Below, one piece after another: positions 7,675 to 13,011 of a stretch of DNA of 13,011 nt (its first letter is position 1; the number at the start of each line of letters is the position of its first letter). Origin of the DNA: Temnopleurus reevesii. Lineage: Eukaryota; Echinodermata; Echinoidea; Temnopleuroida; Temnopleuridae. The DNA lies in NCBI GenBank assembly GCA_036244855.1, contig BQKZ01009704.1, positions 13,109 to 26,119 on the forward strand, written 5' to 3'. The position numbers and the translations under genes were made by a program. Below the pieces are notes generated by a model. It was not told the DNA's origin. It made no database searches and saw only the letters and a list, made by a program, of their open reading frames with translations.

Positions 7675-7990
7675 CCATTTAAAACGTAATGCTCCTTTAT
7701 GAAGTTTGACATGTTTTGCCTAAACATCCCTTGCAGTATTTCCCTCTTCTTTTCGTCCGCGATCTTTTGTATTCTTTCATTCATGCTCATATCGTATTGG
7801 TACAGCGCCATCTTGCCCTCAACAGCGTTTAGTTCATATTCTGATCCGTCGGGGAGGACGAGCGTTCCGTTGCCCCTGACAACAGGGGGTTGCATGTCAT
7901 CGAGGGTGGGGTCACCCAGGGTGGGGCTGTTGGGATGGGGATGGTGATGATGGTGATGATGGTCCAGGATGATTGGATGAATATGTGATA
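7675..7990 (-). CDS. Juxtamembrane exon of LRR protein, His-rich start
   Basis: The acceptor ATTCGTTTCAG precedes TA TCA CAT (two bases completing a codon) and the donor is AATGG|GTAAAT. The exon is 316 nt, encoding 104 full residues. It opens with a histidine tract (seven His at residues 10-16, then PHP) and a short tandem PTLGD PTLDD (22-31). Next comes a compact segment, RGNGTLVLPDGSEYEL (38-53), and then a likely amphipathic helix from about 60 to 100, rich in Lys, Glu, Gln and Met. Sequons are NGT (40-42) and NMS (92-94). No known domain is recognised. Position between the LRR cap and the membrane helix places it outside the cell, as a stalk. Immediately after the donor is TAA, so retention of this intron would also stop the protein before the membrane. 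A shorter start at CCCAACAG (near residue 20) is possible but has a weaker acceptor. Confidence 0.72.
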
Positions 7991-8217
7991 CTGAAACGAA
8001 TGATATTTGGTAGAATTGAGAACTAGATAAGACATAATATGCTTATGCTCTTTTTTATTGAAAAAAAAATGAACAAAAATCAATTCATTTGTAAATTGGT
8101 AAATAAACAGCTTTAGGTAGGTAGATAATGCAAGTAATGCACGGATGGAGAAGATATATGAATATGAACGATGAAAACGGGAGGAGACGATGCAAAGAAG
8201 ACAGAGGAGAGAGAGGG

Positions 8218-8266
<49 letters not shown>

Positions 8267-8447
8267 GGGATCATCAAGAATCAGAAATAAAGTCGGAAAA
8301 ACAGATGGGGAGGAGAGGGAAAAGAAGAAGGCGAGGAGGAAGACGAAGAAGAAGAAGGGAAAGAAGAAGGAAACGAAGAAGAAGCTTTTCGTGACATAAT
8401 TTAGACCCATTCCTTTTCAACCATGCATGAACTTTTAAACCCATGAC
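7991..8447. repeat. Intron with (GA)n and long polypurine tract
   Basis: Between the cap exon and the juxtamembrane exon lies an almost pure purine stretch on the plus strand from about 8168 to 8392, broken by few pyrimidines. It includes about 20 GA units at 8222-8262 and later GAAGAAGAAG-type repeats. On the transcribed strand this is a polypyrimidine tract. It is repetitive, and any long open frame across it is a by-product of low complexity. Confidence 0.85.
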
Positions 8448-8605
8448 CTTTTAAAACCATCTTACGATCACAATAAAGTCGCCATGTTTCAATGCAGTGT
8501 TCCATCACATGATGTTCATCCATGATGTCTATACTTCGTGCCTTCATGGTTTCCATGGCAACCAACCAATCACAGGTGCAATTCGCCACGATTCCAGATA
8601 TGAAT
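8448..8605 (-). CDS. LRR C-terminal cap (LRRCT-like) exon
   Basis: The acceptor TCTGCTTATAG is followed by A TTC ATA TCT, phase 2 like the LRR exons upstream. The exon encodes about 52 residues: FISGIVAN, then CTCDWL, matching the CxC-W-L start of LRR C-terminal caps, then Cys at 37 and 45. NCT at 8-10 is a glycosylation sequon that includes the first Cys. Such caps close the hydrophobic end of an LRR solenoid with disulfides outside the cell. The 3' border is the less certain part. AAAAG|GTCATG at 8448 keeps frame with the next exon but leaves out a Cys at residue 60 that would be a good fourth cap cysteine. GAATGG|GTCTAA at 8407 would include it, but ends in phase 0 and does not fit the next acceptor. 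Both donors are weak. Confidence 0.75.
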
Positions 8606-9116
8606 CTATAAGCAGATAAAAGCAATAAGATATATTTGAATATAAATATATTTCATGGGTTGACCTTTAGAAATTGAGAAAGTCAAGTCAAAATCTTTTA
8701 TTGACGTGGGGGTGCAAAATCTTTTGTTTAGGGTAAAGGGAGAGAACATTGCAAAAGTCAAGCTTAGGGGTGCAAAATTTTAGCCGAGTATTTTCTTTTT
8801 TTTTGGGGGGGGGGGGGTAAAGGGAAGCGCTGAGTAGCGAACATTTTTTTTGCTATATTCTGCACACTTCTGAATAAAAGTGCAAGCAACTGCAGCATTT
8901 TAAGCACCTTTTTGTGTGCAATAGCCTGAACATCACAACGTCCCAAGTTCTGTAACATCCTCCCATGATATTCCATCATAATTTGAATTTAATTCCAAGG
9001 GAGTATATACAAGGTCTTTAGTTAACAATCTCTGTCAGGCTTATTTTTCAAATCTTCTTAATTTAACAGGTAATAAGAACATTTTTGGTTTAGGGAAACA
9101 CACTAAATATACGTAC
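8606..9116. other. Intron sequence
   Basis: No exon was seen. GGGGTGCAAAAT occurs twice (about 8709 and 8767) and a run of 13 G lies at 8805-8817 after a T run. A minus-strand open frame at 8764-8979 spans this low-complexity tract and is not supported. Confidence 0.5.
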
Positions 9117-9194
9117 ATTAGTCGGAGGCTGGGTAATGGTTGAAGAATGTTCATCAGCTGATGGGCTTCTATGGGAGTTGAATGTGCTAATGAT
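9117..9194 (-). CDS. Degenerate LRR exon (78 nt)
   Basis: The acceptor TTTAATCCACAG and the donor AAT|GTACGT frame 78 nt that start with one base and end with two, the same phase-2 layout as the other LRR exons. The peptide after the junction codon reads SLAHSTPIEAHQL, then MNILQPLPSLRL. With the junction Leu from the previous exon it starts LSLAHS, where His-Ser replaces the usual Asn of the LxLxxN core, and it ends in the LPSLRL pattern typical of the second half of a repeat. It lies directly before the cap exon, where last repeats are often irregular. The supporting signals are the splice sites, the phase and the Leu spacing together. Confidence 0.72.
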
Positions 9195-9780
9195 CTGTGG
9201 ATTAAAAATTGATTAAGAAAAAAAACTTGATTGAGAAAAAAATAAGTTATTTTTGCACACAGTCTGCAATCACATGATACCATCACTGTAAGCAAAGGTG
9301 ACAGACGACTTTGGACAAAGTGAAAAGATTCATTCAAGCCTTCACAATTATATAGTATATCATGAACACAAAAGAAAGTATTCTCCCTGTTTGAAATTTC
9401 TCTGCTGGGAAGCAAATTTCTTTTGTGTGTATCGAGATATTATGAAAGAAGTTGTTTACTTTTTCCAAATTCTTTGGTCCCTTCTGCTCATGGTTCATGC
9501 ATTTATTTAACACCAGAGGCGGTAACGTCACATTTTACATGTTTTAGTTAGAGTGCAAAAGTAAGGAAAGGAACAATATTTGTGCGCCCCCCCCCCTTCC
9601 AACACTTTTTTTTTTGAGGAGGGCCTCACTTTGGATGATCAATTATATGGAGTAATATTCCATATCCTATGAGGATGCCATTGAACACAATTGCATTATG
9701 CCACACAAGATTCCAAATAAGAAATTATAAATTTCGTAGTCTTTTTTTATCGTTCAAAAATAGTTATGGTAATGTCTTGG

Positions 9781-9864
<84 letters not shown>

Positions 9865-10504
9865 TAATATAAATTTATGTAGCCCATAAATTAGGGAAAT
9901 TCTCTATCGGGAAAACAAATCAGTAAATGACACTCATAGCTTTGTTTTATTATTATAATTTATTTCCTGGATACACTTACAATGTGTTGAGCGTATGCAG
10001 ATCTGCAAACGTTTTTCCATCAATAAATGGAAGTGGATTGTCATGAAGATATCTAGCAAAGCAAATGAAAATACAACAGTGATAGAATATAGATATAGGA
10101 AGAACGAAGGCATTCTGCAATGGGGAATCCATTCAATATTTATCATTATTCATTATACCTGTTTATATAAGTACATTACTATTAATAGTAAAAAAGGTTA
10201 TGACGAAATCTATCCTATGTACATGTACATAATGTTCACAATCACAAATACTAACTATCTACCATGATCATGTCTATCATGGAAAATTGTTTAACATTGT
10301 GTTAATGATGTATCTGTGTTACTGTTATGTTTACTTCGTGGTCACATCATTTCCGTTTTATTCATACTACTGCCTTTCCCATTTCTTCCAAATACCAAAC
10401 AAACATTTTATGATACAAAAACTAACATTTTACTAGAAAGGTTTTTCCAACAAAATTATCATTCTCCTTTATTTTCACTTTGAAGATAAATGCATCATAC
10501 TTAC
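9195..10504. other. Intron sequence with (AAT)n
   Basis: A 1.3-kb intron between two LRR exons. It contains a run of 10 C at 9587-9596 near a T run, an (AAT)n tract and a 14-bp palindrome ATGTACATGTACAT at 10217-10230. Short open frames on both strands here lack coding character or splice context. Confidence 0.55.
9782..9863. repeat. (AAT)n microsatellite
   Basis: About 27 uninterrupted AAT units, followed by ATGATAATAT. It lies in an intron. The polyisoleucine open frame across it is an artefact. Confidence 0.97.
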
Positions 10505-10576
10505 AGTTGTTTGAGATTCGGAATTGCCCTAAAACAGTTTTGTTCGAGATGTGTAAGCCTGTTGTGGGAAAGATCA
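10505..10576 (-). CDS. Canonical 72-nt LRR exon
   Basis: The acceptor TTTCTTTCTTCAG and the donor CAACT|GTAAGTATG are both strong. The exon is exactly 72 nt, starts with one base of a codon and ends with two. It encodes DLSHNRLTHLEQNCF, then RAIPNLKQL. Completed by the junction residue this is the 24-residue consensus of extracellular LRRs, L-x-L-x-x-N-x-L-x-x-L with a Phe in place. One repeat per 72-nt phase-2 exon is a known layout of animal LRR receptors. This is the best-supported exon in the window and anchors the strand and frame of the gene. Confidence 0.88.
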
Positions 10577-10854
10577 CTGAAGAAAGAAAACGGAAAGTAG
10601 TCTTAATGATAAAACATTAATTATCGTGGCGATACGAATGTTACATGTATTTATTTTATTTTCCTTATCATTTTTAATCAAATTCATGAAAAAGGTGCAA
10701 TATTGCAACCTGAAAGATGCTCTTAGTGATGCATTAATTTGTGCCATTTAAAGGGAGAAGCTTCGCCCTCTTTTCTTATTCCATTTTATTCATGTCAATC
10801 AATTCCTCGTAAAAAAAAAAAAGCATTTCCAAAATGTACATATAGATATTAAAC
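10577..10854. other. Intron sequence
   Basis: AT-rich, with short A runs at about 10811 and no recognisable feature. It is not part of the duplicated segment that starts just after it. Confidence 0.5.
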
Positions 10855-11577
10855 AGTTTACGCCAATTTGAGGATGCCCATCACAGGTGGAAATAAAATC
10901 TTTCAAACCGATTATCTGTTTTTGCTCGAATTGTCACAGTTTGATCATCATATTTCACTTCCATCACTGACAGCACATTAATGTCTGGGTTAAGTTCCCC
11001 TTTATTATTTCCGAATATGTGTAGTAAATTGTTTCTTTTCTAGGGTCCAGCGTCTCACAAGCACTTCTTCCTGCTGGCTCCAATTTCGCATTTTTGTTTT
11101 ACTTATTCTCTTTCAATAACATATCCGTACTTTTAAATTTACAATTATCTTCTTATTTGATGTATCGATGAATGCTATTGTTTGGATTAAAATGAAATAA
11201 AACGAATCTTGAATAAGCAGCCTTACATGGTATGCAGATTGTGAAGCGGAGGATGGGACCAAAACACATCTGCGTTGAGCGTCTCAAGTTTGTTATATGA
11301 TAAGTCTCTGGTTGAACAAACATAAATACATTTCACATCAAATTATCAAACAAAAATGATTAATTTAAAGTTGGTTTAGAAAATTTAAATTAATCGCGTT
11401 ATATGATGAATATTATGCATTAAGCAAACCTATCAATGAATCGTTGTAGTTACCATGACAATCATATTTTTAACTATACCCATATTACCTGGTTACATTT
11501 ACTGCTGCTATGGATTGAATGCTGCTATTGTATCAAAATCATTCATTCTTTCTTTATTTCATTCATTCATTCATTTT
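10855..11577. repeat. Direct segmental duplication, copy 1 (with LRR exon)
   Basis: This segment aligns in the same orientation with about 12211-12980. Matching blocks are AGTTTAYGCCAATTT, TGACAGCACATTAATG, AGCGTCTCACAAGCACTTC (10 kb block at about 11049), the exon with both splice sites, ATGAATCGTTGTAGTTA, CTGCTGCTATGGATTGAATG and the closing ATTCATTC tract. The offset grows from about 1357 to 1400 bp through small indels. The left part is also one arm of the inverted repeat described at 11800-12360. Confidence 0.85.
11227..11307 (-). CDS. LRR exon, duplicated copy 1 (81 nt)
   Basis: The acceptor ...CCAG is followed by A GAC TTA TCA, and the donor is ACCAT|GTAAGG. The exon is 81 nt in phase 2-2 and encodes DLSYNKLETLNADVF, then WSHPPLHNLHT. 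The first half is a textbook LRR core (LDLSYNKLxxL); the second half is three residues longer than the usual 24 through the WSHPP insertion. It differs from the copy at 12609-12689 at 6 of 81 bases by hand comparison: four silent, two changing residues (Lys to Glu and Lys to Asn) at solvent-facing positions of the repeat. Since both copies keep splice sites and frame, both are probably in the mRNA, in tandem, unless they are alternatives. Confidence 0.83.
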
Positions 11578-11578
11578 A
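11535..11578. repeat. ATTC-rich microsatellite at end of duplication copy 1
   Basis: CATTCATTC, TTTCTTTATTTC and then CATTCATTCATTCATT. The same run closes the second copy at about 12941-13000, so it marks the duplication boundary. Confidence 0.8.
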
Positions 11579-11748
11579 GGCTGTTTTCCAGATGGTCCTT
11601 GTAATTTGGAATCGACACATAAAAGTTTGAAATCTTAAATAAAACTTCTGAAATTACAGCAAAATATATAAATATAGGTAAAGAAAATAATTTCGATATC
11701 ATTATTACGTTCGAAACTAAACATGAAGAATAAAAACACGAAGAAAGA

Positions 11749-11758
11749 NGGGGGGGGG
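11749..11758. other. Ambiguous base next to poly-G run
   Basis: An n at 11749 directly precedes a run of G. It marks uncertain assembly or base calling at a homopolymer and lies in an intron. Confidence 0.9.
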
Positions 11759-11799
11759 GTTAGAGTCCACCCCCCTTGGATATAACATAACCAAAAAAG

Positions 11800-12360
11800 G
11801 TTGACCTGATTAGGGTTAATGTGCTGTCAAAGGATGGAGAAAATACAATGATAAAAATTGGAAAATTTGAGCAAAATCGGATGATGGGATTAAAAAGATA
11901 TGAATTTTTAAAGTTTTGATTTATACCACTCACTGAGCTTCTTAAATTGGCAACAACATGGCTGCCAACATGGAGAACTGTAATTCATTCACTTTGTATA
12001 CGAAATTTCACAATTTCCTCTTTTCGGGAAAAGTGGACAATATTTTTTTCAGTAAAATATGATGTACCAACATAAATTCTGCAACCATTCAAGACAGAAT
12101 AGTGAAGATTTCTCATTTGAAGTATGGTTTTGATCCGTTTTTAATAAATTCATGTACAAAGTGAATGCGGACTTCTTCATGTATATGACAGCACAGATTA
12201 TGCCAAACTAAGTTTATGCCAATTTAAGAATGCTCAGGTGGGAATAGAAACTTTAAAAGCTCTTAACCTTTGAACCGATCATCCGATTTTGCTCAAATTT
12301 TCACAGTTGTATCATCATATTTTACTTCAATCACTGACAGCACATTAATGTTTGGGTGAA
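11800..12360. mobile_element. Long inverted-repeat element, ~200-bp diverged arms
   Basis: The left arm (about 11800-12010) and the right arm (about 12150-12360) are diverged reverse complements. Paired blocks are TTAATGTGCTGTCA with TGACAGCACATTAA, AAAATTTGAGCAAAATCGG with its complement near 12285, CTTAAATTGGC with GCCAATTTAAG, and ATTCACTTTGTATAC with GTACAAAGTGAAT. The centre of about 140 bp has no coding content. It looks like an old foldback or MITE-type element. Outer ends are approximate and no target duplication could be fixed. Its right arm alone is also present in duplication copy 1 (10862 to about 10985). Confidence 0.7.
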
Positions 12361-12980
12361 GTTCCCCATACGAATATCTTTAGTTCGATATTTATTTCTA
12401 GGGAATAGCGTCTCACAAGCACTTCTTCCTGCTGGTTCAAATTCATTTTTTTTTTACTTGTTCTCTTTCAATAACATATCCATACTTTTAAGTTTACAAT
12501 ATTTTTTTTAATTTGACATATCGATGAATACTATTGTTTGGACGAAAAATGAAATAAAACGAATGTGGACTCTTGAAACTTGAATAAGCAGAGAAGGGGT
12601 ATCCTTACATGGTATGTAGATTGTGTAGCGGAGGGTGGGACCAAAACACATCTGCTTTGAGCGTCTTAAGTTTGTTATAGGATAAGTCTCTGGTGGAACA
12701 AAATAAATACATTTCACATCAAATCATCAAACTGAAATTGATTATTTCTATATAAAGTCGGTTTAGTGCACGAGAGGAGTTAAGTTAAAGGCAACTATTT
12801 ATACGTTATATGATGAAATATTACGCAACCTGGACTTATCAATGAATCGTTGTAGTTATGACAATCATATTTTTAAATATAATCATATTACTTGGTTACA
12901 TTTACTGCTGCTATGGATTGAATGCTGATATTGTATTAAAATCATTCATTCTTTCTTTATTTCATTCATTCATTCATTTA
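12211..12980. repeat. Direct segmental duplication, copy 2 (with LRR exon)
   Basis: Partner of 10855-11577 in the same orientation, with the exon, its splice sites and about 300 bp of intron on each side. It ends in an expanded ATTC/ATTT tract. Small indels relative to copy 1 include GTGGACTCTTGAAACTTG near 12563. Confidence 0.85.
12609..12689 (-). CDS. LRR exon, duplicated copy 2 (81 nt), 5'-most in window
   Basis: The acceptor TTTGTTCCACCAG is followed by A GAC TTA TCC, and the donor is ACCAT|GTAAGG. The exon is 81 nt in phase 2-2 and encodes DLSYNKLKTLKADVF, then WSHPPLHNLHT, one LRR with the same three-residue extension as the copy at 11227. Ending in AT, it joins the next exon as ATA (Ile), the expected hydrophobic start of the following repeat. 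Exons further 5' (more LRRs, an N-terminal cap, signal peptide and start codon) must lie to the right of the window. No other LRR exon is visible between 12690 and 13011. Confidence 0.83.
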
Positions 12981-13000
12981 TTCATTTATTTCATTTATTC
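12941..13000. repeat. ATTC/ATTT microsatellite at end of duplication copy 2
   Basis: CATTCATTC, TTTCTTTATTTC, CATTCATTCATTC and then ATTTATTC-type units. Longer than the matching tract after copy 1. Confidence 0.8.
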
Positions 13001-13011
13001 GGGGTATTAAC

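Larger units (their letters stand above)
3100..12689 (-). other. Gene span: LRR single-pass membrane protein, 5' end outside window
   Basis: Eight exons on the minus strand can be chained: 12689-12609, 11307-11227, 10576-10505, 9194-9117, 8605-8448, 7990-7675, 6786-6586 and 3453-3100. Exons one to four each carry one LRR and have phase-2 borders on both sides, a layout known from many animal LRR receptors where one exon equals one repeat. They are followed by a cysteine-rich C-terminal cap, a juxtamembrane region, one hydrophobic helix and a cytoplasmic tail without a TIR, kinase or death domain that I can see. The order fits a type I surface receptor or adhesion protein. The join between 7675 and 6786 does not keep frame directly, so one small exon or another border is missing from this model. 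I do not recognise an orthologue and give no symbol. Confidence 0.8.

Noticed and set aside
7618..7689. Plus-strand 23-codon frame encoding a very hydrophobic peptide (MFAFLFVILIIIYTAYIIY...)
   Set aside because: It is the complement of a charged Lys/Glu/Asp-coding or AT-rich stretch, which gives hydrophobic antisense translation. There is no supporting context.
7829..8410. 193-codon minus-strand frame with SLSLSLS and FFF tracts
   Set aside because: It is the translation of the polypyrimidine (CT)n intron tract. Splice sites at 8448 and 7990 remove it, and the true frame of the downstream exon is different.
9669..9872. Plus-strand frame ending in poly-isoleucine
   Set aside because: It is a read of the (AAT)n microsatellite.
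12508..12717. 69-codon minus-strand frame over the LRR exon
   Set aside because: It is in a different frame from the LRR and reads through both splice sites.

Overview
The window looks like nuclear DNA of an animal, most likely a marine invertebrate deuterostome (an echinoderm such as a sea urchin would fit, but the sequence does not prove it). It is AT-rich. Its coding sequence is split into short exons with GT/AG borders, separated by long introns full of microsatellites, poly-G/C runs and small inverted-repeat transposons. No bacterial signals, tRNA, rRNA or CRISPR array were seen.

Only one gene is supported. It lies on the minus strand and runs from beyond the right edge down to about 3100. 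Read 5' to 3', it has two duplicated 81-nt leucine-rich-repeat (LRR) exons (12609-12689 and 11227-11307), a 72-nt LRR exon (10505-10576), a degenerate 78-nt LRR exon (9117-9194), an LRR C-terminal cap exon (8448-8605), a juxtamembrane exon (7675-7990), a transmembrane exon (6586-6786) and a final cytoplasmic-tail exon with the stop codon (3100-3453). The LRR exons all keep phase-2 borders, so LRRs can be added without breaking the frame. The product would be a single-pass LRR surface protein with a tail of about 117 residues that I do not recognise. The promoter, signal peptide and N-terminal LRRs are outside the window. The junction between 7675 and 6786 is not resolved. One candidate is a 25-nt micro-exon that fits in length but carries a stop.

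Right to left, the rest is as follows. A segmental duplication of roughly 0.75 kb (10855-11577 and 12211-12980) carries the two 81-nt exons and is bordered by ATTC repeats. A long inverted-repeat element (about 11800-12360) lies between and partly inside the copies. Introns hold an (AAT)n tract, a 200-bp polypurine tract and two MITE-like palindromic elements (5048-5207 and 5306-5470). Downstream of the gene are two related palindromic elements back to back (1781-2096 and 2102-2228). The left 900 bases are a satellite with a unit of about 350 bp, made of two diverged halves of about 175 bp and studded with nine perfect ATGCAAAT octamers.

The most interesting items are the duplicated LRR exon, the repeated YSSExFG motif in the cytoplasmic tail, the micro-exon with a stop that could yield a soluble form, and the octamer-dyad satellite. 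All calls were made by eye, without database searches.
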